Source: Actinomycetota bacterium (lineage in GTDB: Bacteria; Actinomycetota; Actinomycetes; S36-B12). Taken from it: DNA of 8,811 nt. The stretch is taken from assembly GCA_009726075.1 (NCBI GenBank), contig WLND01000042.1, positions 1-8,811 on the forward strand, in the 5' to 3' direction. Shown here piece after piece: positions 1 to 6,644 of this stretch; within the stretch, counting starts at the first letter, position 1, and each line of letters opens with the position of its first letter. The position numbers and the translations under genes are program-made. The notes below the pieces were generated by a model. It saw only the letters and a program-made list of their open reading frames with translations. It was not told the DNA's origin and ran no database searches.

Positions 1-209
1 CCCCAGCGATCGGTCATGGCTCCAGAGAGGGGGGACGTGACGAATCGGACGAGAGCGAAGACGGAGATGACGGCGCTGGCCTGCAGGGCGGTAACGTCGA
101 ACGTGCGGGCGAACACCGGCAGGGCGGGCGCGAGGATGCCGAATCCGAGGGCGACGCAGAACGCGACGGCGGAGAGGACGGCGACCTCGCGGGGAAGATC
201 GCGAAGCAT
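1..209 (-). CDS. MFS transporter, N-terminal part (gene cut by the left edge)
   Basis: This is an open frame read leftward from an ATG at 209-207 with no stop before base 1, giving the first 69 residues. The protein begins MLRDLPREVAVLSAVAFCVA, and residues about 9-31 form a first membrane span. A second hydrophobic stretch (about 43-60) is followed by GAMTDRWG, which fits the family's motif A (G-x-x-x-D-R-x-G) in the loop between helices 2 and 3. That places it in the major facilitator superfamily, proton-driven transporters of the inner membrane. The substrate cannot be read from so short a piece; drug/H+ antiporters of this look are common in actinobacteria. No strong Shine-Dalgarno sequence lies close to the ATG (an AGGG sits about 19 bases upstream), so the start could be slightly different. 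The gene is divergent from the metallohydrolase gene to its right. Confidence 0.82.
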   Translation of the reverse strand, partial: MLRDLPREVAVLSAVAFCVALGFGILAPALPVFARTFDVTALQASAVISVFALVRFVTSPLSGAMTDRW

Positions 210-271
210 GGGGGTGTTGCGGATTGCGCCCTGAAGACGACCCACCGGACCCACCCTGCGACTCTATCCCC

Positions 272-353
272 GCGGGCGGGAGGCGGCTTCCTCGCGAAGG
301 GGAGGCGGCCCAGCGAAGGGGAGGCGACCCAGTGCATGGAAGGCGGCTTCCCA
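272..353. repeat. Degenerate tandem repeat cluster of about four 19-22 base units
   Basis: Two adjacent 19-base units, at 294-312 (GCGAAGGGGAGGCGGCCCA) and 313-331, differ at one base. They are flanked by two looser 22-base units, at 272-293 and 332-353, that share a core like GGAGGCGGCTTCC. The right outer unit can fold into a small hairpin (GGAAG at 338-342 with CTTCC at 347-351). The cluster lies in the divergent gap between the MFS transporter and the metallohydrolase, just before the latter's ribosome binding site. It could be an operator array, a remnant of a dispersed repeat family, or simple slippage; the sequence alone does not decide. Confidence 0.6.
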
Positions 354-368
354 GGGAACGGTGCCGGC

Positions 369-869
369 GTGCGTGACGTCGATCGCGCATTGGTCTACTC
401 GGCGGAGGATCAGTGGTCCGCCGCGATCGATCGCGGTGGCCCGATTGACTTCTTCGGCTCGCGGCTGCAGCTCCCGGTGCAGTTGCGATTCGGGGACTTT
501 GCGGCCGCTCAGGCGTACCTGGATCGCTTGGTCTCCTCGTATCCCGGGACGCCCACCGTTGCCTTGCGTACGCGCCGCGGTGCTGCTCGCGCCCATTACT
601 CCCAGGGCGTGATTGCCATTCCGATGCAGGCGCCGTGGGCGTGCCGGGAGTCCGTCCTCCTCCACGAATTCGCCCACCACCTCAAGGCGACGGACTCGAT
701 GTCGCCCGGCGATGGGGGAGCCGATCCTTCGGGGCAGGCCGCGCACGGTGCGACGTTCAGGGGCATCATGGTGCGACTCGCGGGCGACATGCAGGCACCG
801 GAGTCAGGGCTGCTCCTCCGCAGTTGCTACGAGTCCAACGGATTGGCGGTACCCGTCTATGTCGATTGA
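369..869 (+). CDS. Putative zinc metallohydrolase, TIGR04338-type (HEFAHH motif)
   Basis: The predicted protein has 166 residues and is probably cytosolic, with no signal peptide or membrane span. The N-terminus VRDVDRALVYSAEDQW resembles what I recall of the actinobacterial TIGR04338 metallohydrolase family. The HExxH zinc-binding helix is HEFAHHL (His99, Glu100, His103). A downstream H-G-x-x-F at about residue 126 (HGATF) is a likely third ligand, as in SprT/WLM-like zincins. I chose GTG at 369 because AGGGAA (353-358) sits 10 bases upstream and homologues, as I recall them, begin near this Val-Arg-Asp. An in-frame ATG at 336 would add 11 residues but lies inside the repeat cluster. The substrate is unknown: the motif shows a metal-dependent hydrolase, probably a peptidase, but no target. 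It overlaps the following DUF2786 gene by 11 bases, which suggests coupled expression. Confidence 0.8.
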   Translation: MRDVDRALVYSAEDQWSAAIDRGGPIDFFGSRLQLPVQLRFGDFAAAQAYLDRLVSSYPGTPTVALRTRRGAARAHYSQGVIAIPMQAPWACRESVLLHEFAHHLKATDSMSPGDGGADPSGQAAHGATFRGIMVRLAGDMQAPESGLLLRSCYESNGLAVPVYVD

Positions 870-1668
870 CCGCATCGCGGCACTCCTGGCCAAGGCCGAG
901 CGCACCGACAACGCCGCCGAGGCCGACGCGTACTTGATGAAGGCACAATCCCTGGCGACGGCGGCGAGCATCGATCTCGCCGTGGCGAGGGCTCGAACGG
1001 AGAAGAAGGAGCAGCGCGAGCAGCCCGAGATGCGCACGATCACGATCGGCGAGAAGGGCAAGCGGGCCAATCAGCACCTCATCGCCCTGTTCATCGCCAT
1101 CGCGAGGGCCAATGACGCGCAGGTCGATATCGCATCCAACTCCACCTTCGTCCTTGCCTACGGGATGCCGTCAGATCTCAACGTCATCGATGCCCTGTTC
1201 TCATCGCTCGCCGTGCAGATGACCGCGGCCTCGCAGGAGTGGCTCACGGTCGGTGCATGGCGGCGCGAGGCGTACGTGGCCGTTGAGCGATCGGGTGGAC
1301 GCTCCCGCCGGGTGACCAAGCAGCACACGGCCCAGACGGCCCGGGCGGCGTTCTACCGCGCCTTCGTCGAGCGCATGCGCGAACGCCTGACCCAGGCGCG
1401 CGACGAGGCCACCGCCGCCTCGCAGCGGGCGCCGCGCGACTCGCAGGGCACCGATCGGTCGCTGGTCATGCGGAACAAGACGCAGGAGATCAAGGATTTC
1501 CACCGGGGCGAGTCAAAGGCTCGCGGGTCTTGGAGCGGCTATTCGGGGGGCGTACGGGGCGATGGCGGCACTTCCGGATCCGCCGGGCGGCGGGCGGCAT
1601 CACTGGCGAGACTGTCTTCCCAACAGGCCCTCCCCGGCAAGAAAGCGATGGGAGGATCGAGCGCATGA
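859..1668 (+). CDS. DUF2786 domain protein
   Basis: The protein has 269 residues and starts MSIDRIAALLAKAERTDN at an ATG overlapping the end of the metallohydrolase gene. Residues about 2-42 look like DUF2786, a short helical domain of unknown function (IAALLAKAE...EADAYLMKAQ). A charged linker (45-58) follows, then a mixed middle region with a basic helical segment around 148-187 (RRVTKQHT...FVERMRERLTQA). The tail (about 215-269) is rich in Gly, Ser, Ala and Arg and contains QQALPGKKAMGG, an ending I associate with actinobacterial members. The open frame extends further upstream, but that part lies over the metallohydrolase gene in another frame. Its TGA shares bases with the ilvA ATG (ATGA). 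No catalytic motif is recognisable. The basic character allows nucleic-acid binding, but that is only a guess. Confidence 0.8.
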   Translation: MSIDRIAALLAKAERTDNAAEADAYLMKAQSLATAASIDLAVARARTEKKEQREQPEMRTITIGEKGKRANQHLIALFIAIARANDAQVDIASNSTFVLAYGMPSDLNVIDALFSSLAVQMTAASQEWLTVGAWRREAYVAVERSGGRSRRVTKQHTAQTARAAFYRAFVERMRERLTQARDEATAASQRAPRDSQGTDRSLVMRNKTQEIKDFHRGESKARGSWSGYSGGVRGDGGTSGSAGRRAASLARLSSQQALPGKKAMGGSSA

Positions 1669-2915
1669 GCCCAGATGCGGTCACCCGTGCGGACATCGAG
1701 GCGGCAGCCGACCTGCTCGACGGGGTGATTCGCGATCTTCCGGTCGCGGGGGCACGCTGGCTCGAGGAGCTCGTAGGCGGCCGCGTGCACCTGATCACCG
1801 AAAACCTCCAACGGGCAGGCTCGTTCAAGATTCGTGGCGCCTACAACCGCATTGCCCGGCTCTCTGACGATGAGCGGGCCCGGGGCGTCGTTGCGGCAAG
1901 CGCGGGCAACCACGCGCAGGGGGTTGCCCTTGCGGCGCAACTCCTCGGCGTGCACGCGACCGTGTTCATGCCCGAGGGCGCCACGATCCCGAAGGTGCAG
2001 GCAACGCGGGCCTATGGCGCGGATGTTCGCTTTGCAGGTGCGACGATCGACGAGGCGCTGCAGTCGGCTATCGAATACGGCGAGACCACGGGGGCCGTCC
2101 TCATTCATCCCTTCGATCATCCAGATATCGTTGCGGGGCAGGGGAGTTTGGGTCTGGAGATCCTCAGGAAGGTCCCCGACGTCCGGACGATCGCCGTGTG
2201 CACCGGTGGCGGTGGGCTGCTCGCAGGCGTTGCGGTGGCGGTGAAGTCGATGCGCCCCGACGTGCGGATCGTCGGCGTTCAGGCGCAGGAGGCCGCGGCC
2301 TACCCGGCGTCGCTGGCAGCGGGCGAGCCCATTCGACTCGAGCGGATGGCCACGATGGCCGACGGTATTGCGGTGGGCCGTCCGGGCGATGTGCCGTTCG
2401 CGCTGGTGCGAAAGTACGTCGATGACGTCACGACGGTGTCGGAGGTGCAGCTCTCCAGGGCAGTGCTGATGCTGCTGGAGCGGGCCAAGCTTCTCGTCGA
2501 GCCGGCGGGCGCTGCCGCGACCGCCGCCGTCATGGCGGATCCCGCGTCGTTCGAGCCGCCGCTGGCAATCGTCCTTTCCGGGGGCAATGTCGATTCGCTC
2601 CTCCTGCTGCGCATCATTCGCCACGGGCTGGCGGCTGCCGGGCGCTACCTGACCATCACCGTTCGCGTGCCGGATCGTCCGGGGTCACTGGCGCGGCTGC
2701 TTGCCGAGGTCAAGGACCTCCGGGCCAATGTGCTCGAGGTGCAGCACGATCGGCTCGATTCGGGGCTCGGCGTGGACGAGGTCGACATCGTCGTCCAGAT
2801 GGAGACCCGCGGCCGAGACCACTGCGCGGAGGTGCTCGAGACCCTCGGGGCGCGATACGTGCTGGTGTCGCAGTCGATCGAGCAGGGGACCGCAGACCCT
2901 GACGGGCTGTCATAG
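1665..2915 (+). CDS. ilvA: Threonine ammonia-lyase (threonine dehydratase) with ACT domain
   Basis: This PLP enzyme deaminates L-threonine to 2-oxobutanoate and ammonia, the committed step towards isoleucine; it is cytosolic. The 416-residue protein shows the fold type II PLP features: GSFKIRGAYN with Lys55 as Schiff-base lysine, SAGNHAQG (79-86) binding substrate, the glycine loop TGGGGLLAG (180-188) for the PLP phosphate, and SGGN (305-308). A single ACT domain (about 338-405, from ITVRVPDRPG) ends the protein, so allosteric control is likely. One ACT domain is also the layout of some enzymes annotated as catabolic, so effector and role are inferred. The ATG at 1665 is chosen for GGGAGG at 1650-1655, nine bases upstream, and for the ATGA overlap with DUF2786. 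The frame is open upstream but lies over that gene. No branched-chain biosynthesis genes are next to it. Confidence 0.95.
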   Translation: MSPDAVTRADIEAAADLLDGVIRDLPVAGARWLEELVGGRVHLITENLQRAGSFKIRGAYNRIARLSDDERARGVVAASAGNHAQGVALAAQLLGVHATVFMPEGATIPKVQATRAYGADVRFAGATIDEALQSAIEYGETTGAVLIHPFDHPDIVAGQGSLGLEILRKVPDVRTIAVCTGGGGLLAGVAVAVKSMRPDVRIVGVQAQEAAAYPASLAAGEPIRLERMATMADGIAVGRPGDVPFALVRKYVDDVTTVSEVQLSRAVLMLLERAKLLVEPAGAAATAAVMADPASFEPPLAIVLSGGNVDSLLLLRIIRHGLAAAGRYLTITVRVPDRPGSLARLLAEVKDLRANVLEVQHDRLDSGLGVDEVDIVVQMETRGRDHCAEVLETLGARYVLVSQSIEQGTADPDGLS

Positions 2916-2936
2916 GCGGTGGGTAGGGTCTTGCCC

Positions 2937-3926
2937 ATGAGTGACGACAGGGCAGTCTTCGCCGAGGGCGTGGTCAAGAAGTTCGGCGAGGTGGTGGCGC
3001 TCGACGGCATGGACCTCACGGTCGAGCGGGGCCAGGTGGTGGGTCTCCTGGGGCCGAATGGTGCCGGCAAGACCACCATGGTTCGGATTCTCTCGACCCT
3101 GCTTGCGCCGACCGAGGGGTTCGCGCGGGTGGCGGGATTCGATGTCGTCAAGGAGCCGGACGAAGTCCGACGGGCGATCGGGCTGACCGGGCAGTACGCG
3201 GCGGTTGACGAGTACCTGACCGGCCGCGAGAACCTGCGAATGTTCGGCGACCTCTACCACCTCGAGCCCAAGTACGTGAAGCGCCGGTCGCAGGAGCTCC
3301 TCGACTCCTTCGATCTTTCCGAGGCGGCAGACCGACCTGTGCGCACCTACTCAGGCGGCATGCGACGCAGGCTCGATCTCGCTTCGAGTCTCATCGCGCG
3401 GCCGTCCATCCTCTTCCTTGACGAGCCCACAACCGGCCTTGATCCGCGTTCGCGCCTGGGCATGTGGGCCGTCATCGAGAGCCTTGTTGCGGAGGGCACG
3501 ACGGTGCTGCTCACCACGCAGTACCTCGAAGAAGCCGATCAGCTGGCGCAGGACATCGTCGTCATCGACCACGGACGCGTCATCGCCCACGGCACCGCCG
3601 AAGCGCTGAAGGACCAGATCGGCGGCGATCGAATCGAGGTCACCGTCGTGAACCTCGGGCAAGCGGGTGCCGCGGCCGAAGTCCTGCGCTCGGTCAGCAC
3701 GGGCGAACCGGCCATCGAGGAGGGGCGCGTGTCGGCGCCCGTCTCCGGCGGCTCCACCGTGCTCGTCACTGCGATCCGCGCCCTCGATGTGGCCGGGATC
3801 GAGGTCAGCGACCTGCTGCTGCGCCGGCCAACCCTTGATGATGTGTTCATGTCACTCACCGGGCATGCCGCCGAGGATGCGCAGCCCGTTCCAGCGAAGC
3901 GTGGCCGAAAGGGGCGTCAGTCATGA
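2937..3926 (+). CDS. ABC exporter ATPase subunit, DrrA/CcmA type
   Basis: This is the nucleotide-binding subunit (329 residues) of a two-gene ABC-2 exporter, acting at the inner face of the membrane. It has Walker A GPNGAGKTT (39-47), Q-loop Gln86, signature YSGGM (138-142) and Walker B ILFLDEPTTGLD (158-169). The usual switch His is Gln195 in LLTTQYLEEAD, a substitution I recall as common in daunorubicin-type DrrA proteins. A C-terminal extension ends with the DrrA-like LLLRRPTLDDVFMSLTG (about 293-309) and a basic tail. ATG at 2937 is preferred over the in-frame GTG at 2919 because AGGG (2925-2928) is eight bases upstream. It lies 21 bases after ilvA and overlaps the permease gene by four bases. 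DrrAB-type pumps export drugs or lipids; the cargo here is unknown. Confidence 0.93.
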   Translation: MSDDRAVFAEGVVKKFGEVVALDGMDLTVERGQVVGLLGPNGAGKTTMVRILSTLLAPTEGFARVAGFDVVKEPDEVRRAIGLTGQYAAVDEYLTGRENLRMFGDLYHLEPKYVKRRSQELLDSFDLSEAADRPVRTYSGGMRRRLDLASSLIARPSILFLDEPTTGLDPRSRLGMWAVIESLVAEGTTVLLTTQYLEEADQLAQDIVVIDHGRVIAHGTAEALKDQIGGDRIEVTVVNLGQAGAAAEVLRSVSTGEPAIEEGRVSAPVSGGSTVLVTAIRALDVAGIEVSDLLLRRPTLDDVFMSLTGHAAEDAQPVPAKRGRKGRQS

Positions 3927-4774
3927 GCACCGTTGCACCAGTGCGGAGCCGTCCGATCGTCGGCTGGGCAGTGCACGACGGCCTGGTCGTGGCCAGGCGC
4001 AACCTCATCCAGTCGATCAGGGTGCCCGAGTCGCTGTTCTTCTCACTCGTGCAGCCGGTCATTTTCGTGCTGCTCTTCGCCTATGTCTTCGGTGGTGCCA
4101 TCCCGATCCCCGGCGACGGCGCCAACGCCGAGGACGCAGCGAATGCCTACCGCAACTACCTGATGCCCGGCATCTTCGGGCAGACCGTGGCCTTCGCCGC
4201 TGCTGCCAGCACGGTCGGCATCGCCGAGGACATGCGCAAGGGCCTCATCGACCGGTTCAGGGCCCTGCCCATGGCGCACGGCGCGGTGCTGATCGGCCGC
4301 ACCTTCGCCGACGCCGGGCGCCAGATCCTCGTGCTTGCCGTCTTGAGCCTGACCGGGCTCATCGTCGGCTGGCGCATCTCGGGCGGCGTGCTCAACGCGA
4401 TCTATGCGTACCTGTTGTTGCTGCTCTTCGCGTACACGGTCTCGTGGGTCGGCTCGACCATCGGACTGTCGATGCCGAACCCCGAGACCGCGAGCACCGC
4501 GGGCCTGGCCTGGCTTTTCCCGCTGACCTTCCTGTCGAATGCCTTCGTGCCGATCTCATCGATGCCTGATTGGCTGCAGGCCTTCGCGGCCTTCAATCCG
4601 GTCTCAACCCTGGTGCTGTCGACCCGTGAGCTCTTCGGGAATCCAACCGGCATCCAGCCCGACTACTGGCCGATGCAGCATCCCGAGGCCTACACCGTGC
4701 TCGCCTGCGCAGTCATCATCGCGATCTTCGCGACCCTGTCGGTGCGCAAGTTCGGCCGAACGACCAGCAAGTAG
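3923..4774 (+). CDS. ABC-2 type exporter permease, DrrB type
   Basis: This is the membrane subunit (283 residues) partnering the ATPase encoded just upstream, with which it shares an ATGA stop/start overlap. After a 35-residue cytoplasmic N-terminus I see about six hydrophobic spans (near 38-58, 80-100, 134-150, 160-180, 192-212 and 257-274), the usual ABC-2 membrane layout. The cytoplasmic stretch RKGLIDRFRALPMAHGAVLI (105-124) matches the conserved DrrB-family loop thought to contact the ATPase. A short coupled pair like this normally works as a dimer of each subunit. Nothing shows the substrate. No clear terminator follows; the next gene starts 109 bases later, possibly from its own promoter. 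Confidence 0.92.
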   Translation: MSTVAPVRSRPIVGWAVHDGLVVARRNLIQSIRVPESLFFSLVQPVIFVLLFAYVFGGAIPIPGDGANAEDAANAYRNYLMPGIFGQTVAFAAAASTVGIAEDMRKGLIDRFRALPMAHGAVLIGRTFADAGRQILVLAVLSLTGLIVGWRISGGVLNAIYAYLLLLLFAYTVSWVGSTIGLSMPNPETASTAGLAWLFPLTFLSNAFVPISSMPDWLQAFAAFNPVSTLVLSTRELFGNPTGIQPDYWPMQHPEAYTVLACAVIIAIFATLSVRKFGRTTSK

Positions 4775-4821
4775 CGCAAGGCCCGGGGTTAACCTCGATC
4801 TGTCCTTCTGCTGGCTGGCTG

Positions 4822-4850
4822 TTGACCTGCGAGGGGCAACGATGAAACTG
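4822..4850 (+). promoter_or_regulatory. Weak candidate promoter for the cytochrome b5-like gene
   Basis: TTGACC at 4822-4827 resembles a -35 box. At a spacing of 16-17 bases the possible -10 is poor (GAAACT at 4844-4849). If real, transcription would start near 4857 and give a leader of about 27 bases holding the AAGGGAG ribosome site at 4871-4877. The rest of the 109-base gap holds a GGTTAACC palindrome (4787-4794) and nothing else I recognise. Confidence 0.3.
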
Positions 4851-4883
4851 CCGCATCATGCGGTGAACTCAAGGGAGACCACC

Positions 4884-5621
4884 GTGAGAATCAAGCCCAT
4901 CGCGTTACTCGCAGCCGTCGGCCTCGCCATCGGCGCGTTCGCCCCGGCGGCGCTCGCAGCCCCGAAGTCCTTCACCGCAGCACAGGTCGCCAAGCACGCC
5001 TCGGCGGCCTCCTGCTGGACGATCGTCGGTTCTAGCGTCTACGACATGACCCGCTACGTCGCTCGGCATCCCGGGGGCCCGACGGTCATCAAGGCCCTGT
5101 GCGGCAGGGATGGCTCGGCAATGTTCAGCGGCCAGCACGCCGGTGACCGCGCGGCTGCTCGAGTGCTGGCCTCGTATCGCATTGGCGCGCTTCGGACCAC
5201 CACGGCAGCGGGGTCTGCGACCGCGGTTCCGGCGCCGACGGCTTCGACGGGATCGTCGGCTTCGTCGTCGGCGGCGATCACCGCAGCCACCGTGGCCCTG
5301 CACAACTCCGCGGCCGACTGCTGGACCACGATCAGCGGACGCGTGTACGACGTGACCGCATACATCGCGCGGCATCCGGGCGGCAGCGCACGCATCCTGT
5401 CGCTGTGCGGGATCGATGGCAGCGCCGCGTTCGCGGGCCAGCACGCCGGTGATTCGACGGCAATGGCAGCGCTCGCCCCGTTCGCGGTCGGCACCGACGG
5501 CACTGCGCCGGCGGGCTCAAGCCCGGCTGCCAAGGCACCGAGCACCGGCACTCACGTCGACGACGATTCGGACGACGACGGGGACGACGACCGGCACGGT
5601 CATGGGCACGACGACGAGTAG
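4884..5621 (+). CDS. Exported protein with two cytochrome b5-like heme-binding domains
   Basis: The predicted precursor has 245 residues with a clear Sec signal peptide: MRIK, a hydrophobic core, and cleavage probably after ALA at residue 25. Two cytochrome b5-like domains follow (about 29-101 and 131-203), aligning without gaps at an offset of 102 residues with about 42 of 71 positions identical by my count. Each has the HPGG axial-histidine motif (His62, His164) and a second histidine 23 residues later in GQHAGD (His85, His187), so both should bind heme. Each also has two Cys (44/73 and 146/175) that could form a disulfide outside the cell. A Ser/Thr/Ala/Pro linker joins them. The last 22 residues hold 11 Asp, one Glu and four His. 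GTG at 4884 is chosen for AAGGGAG seven bases upstream and for the signal peptide. An ATG at 4842 with GAGGGG five bases upstream is an alternative that adds 14 residues. An electron-transfer or heme-binding role outside the membrane is inferred. Confidence 0.85.
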   Translation: MRIKPIALLAAVGLAIGAFAPAALAAPKSFTAAQVAKHASAASCWTIVGSSVYDMTRYVARHPGGPTVIKALCGRDGSAMFSGQHAGDRAAARVLASYRIGALRTTTAAGSATAVPAPTASTGSSASSSAAITAATVALHNSAADCWTTISGRVYDVTAYIARHPGGSARILSLCGIDGSAAFAGQHAGDSTAMAALAPFAVGTDGTAPAGSSPAAKAPSTGTHVDDDSDDDGDDDRHGHGHDDE

Positions 5622-5639
5622 CGGCCGGCGCTCGTCGTC
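5610..5639. terminator. Hairpin terminator between convergent genes
   Basis: GACGACGAG (5610-5618) pairs perfectly with CTCGTCGTC (5631-5639) around a 12-base loop that itself holds the palindrome GCCGGC. The left arm is made of the last three sense codons of the cytochrome b5-like gene, and its TAG lies in the loop. There is no T-run on either side, which is usual in high-GC actinobacteria. Being symmetric, it could serve both that gene and greA, which ends at 5660. Confidence 0.6.
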
Positions 5640-5659
5640 AGGGGAGCTGGTGCTTGGTC

Positions 5660-6148
5660 CTAGTGGACGTACGCCTCGACCTTGATGATCTCGACGTTGA
5701 CGTCCTTGCCATTGGCCAGCGAGTAGGTGGCGGTGTCGCCGACCTTCTTGTTCAGCACGGCGGCCCCGAGCGGCGAGGTCGGCGAGTAGACGTCGATCGA
5801 GGCGTGCACCGCCTCCTCGCGTGAGCCGAGAAGAAACGTCTCCTCCTCGTCAAATGCCGGAAACCGCACCGTGACCACCTTGCCGTGCGAGACCTCGTCA
5901 TGGGCGGCATCGGGCACGCCGATGCGCGCATGTTCGAGGAGGTGCTTGAGCACCCGGATCCGGGCCTCGTTCTTGCCCTGCTCCTCCTTAGCGGCGTGGT
6001 AGCCGCCGTTCTCCTTGAGGTCGCCCTCGTCGCGCGCCAGCGAGATGCGGGTGACGATCTCCTGTCGCCGGGGGCCTTCACGCTCGGCCAGCTCCTCGAC
6101 GAGGCGATCGTGGCCCTCCTGGGTCAGCCAGGTCACTTCGGTGGTCAT
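5660..6148 (-). CDS. greA: Transcription elongation factor GreA
   Basis: GreA enters the secondary channel of backtracked RNA polymerase and stimulates cleavage of the nascent RNA 3' end. The 162-residue length is normal. The N-terminal coiled coil (about 12-76) carries the tip acidic pair Asp43 and Glu46 within EGDLKENGGYHAAKEEQG, and the C-terminal FKBP-like domain contains TSPLGAAVLNKKVGD (124-138). The start MTTEVTWLTQEG is placed by homology; the open frame continues upstream, but that part overlaps DUF4307 in another frame. I see no good Shine-Dalgarno before it. Only 19 bases separate it from the DUF4307 stop, so it is probably the second gene of a two-gene transcript. It is convergent with the cytochrome b5-like gene. 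Confidence 0.96.
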   Translation of the reverse strand: MTTEVTWLTQEGHDRLVEELAEREGPRRQEIVTRISLARDEGDLKENGGYHAAKEEQGKNEARIRVLKHLLEHARIGVPDAAHDEVSHGKVVTVRFPAFDEEETFLLGSREEAVHASIDVYSPTSPLGAAVLNKKVGDTATYSLANGKDVNVEIIKVEAYVH

Positions 6149-6167
6149 GGGAGCCAAGGCTACGCGT

Positions 6168-6638
6168 TTACGGAGCGTATGGCTGGGAAGGAGCAGCAAC
6201 TGAGGGCGGAAATGCCGGATCCGGCACGCGCAGCTGACCGGTGGGCGCGCAGCCGAGCACCTCAACGGTGAAGGCGGGGGCCAGCGTGGCAAGCGAGTAC
6301 GACGCCTGGACGCTGTCAGCGCCGGCCGGCAGTTGGGCGATGGCGTAGCCGACATCGACATGCGTGCGGTCCTGGGCGCGCAGCGCGCATTCGAGGGCGG
6401 CTCCGCGCTCGCGCTGAACCTCATACTGGAGCGTGACGTGGTCGGGGGCCGAGTCGTCCCATGCGATGACTCGAACCTTCACCCCCGTCTGGACCGAGAC
6501 GGTCACCCACCCGAGGGTGGCCGCGAAGGCGATCACGAGACCGAGGACGAGCGCGTAGGTGCCCCACGGCGTCCGGTCGAGCCCGTATCGGCGGACCATG
6601 GCTGGCGACAGCTGGTCCTTGCGGAAGGGGCTGGGCAT
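6168..6638 (-). CDS. DUF4307 family membrane-anchored protein
   Basis: The protein has 156 residues. A short basic N-terminus containing MVRRYGLDRTPWG is followed by one membrane span (about 27-46) and an extracytoplasmic domain of roughly 105 residues with two Cys (84, in LECALRAQD, and 130, in VEVLGCAP). This is the build of DUF4307, an actinobacterial family of unknown function typically found between greA and mca, as here; I recall Rv1081c as the M. tuberculosis counterpart. The tail is Pro/Ala-rich. ATG at 6638 is preferred because a good promoter lies just upstream at leaderless distance and the residues before it do not look like family sequence. It is divergent from mca with only 31 bases between the starts. 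Confidence 0.88.
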   Translation of the reverse strand: MPSPFRKDQLSPAMVRRYGLDRTPWGTYALVLGLVIAFAATLGWVTVSVQTGVKVRVIAWDDSAPDHVTLQYEVQRERGAALECALRAQDRTHVDVGYAIAQLPAGADSVQASYSLATLAPAFTVEVLGCAPTGQLRVPDPAFPPSVAAPSQPYAP

Positions 6639-6644
6639 GACCCC

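Noticed and set aside
14..337. Minus-strand 107-codon frame through the repeat cluster and the MFS start
   Set aside because: The frame offset from it gives a sensible MFS N-terminus with motif A; this one is Ser/Pro/Arg-rich shadow sequence.
272..353. Repeats considered as a CRISPR array
   Set aside because: The units are directly adjacent with no spacers, are only 19-22 bases long, and no cas genes are present.
613..858. Upstream extension of the DUF2786 reading frame
   Set aside because: This part lies over the metallohydrolase gene in another frame and is Arg/Ser-rich without family similarity; the family N-terminus begins at 859.
1539..2624. A long minus-strand reading frame of 361 codons opposite ilvA
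   Set aside because: It is opposite a gene with every expected catalytic motif; its translation is rich in Arg, His and Gly as expected for antisense of high-GC coding DNA, with no recognisable domain.
3513..3533. Gln in place of the switch His in the ABC ATPase considered as a sign of an inactive subunit
   Set aside because: To my knowledge Gln in TTQYLEEAD is common in working DrrA-type ATPases, and all other ATPase motifs are intact.
3667..4569. A 300-codon plus-strand frame across the ATPase/permease junction
   Set aside because: It overlaps two clear ABC exporter genes in another frame, and its Arg/Ser/Pro-rich translation has no domain.
4787..4794. GGTTAACC palindrome after the permease considered as a terminator or operator
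   Set aside because: It is a single 8-base palindrome with no loop, no T-run and no second copy nearby.
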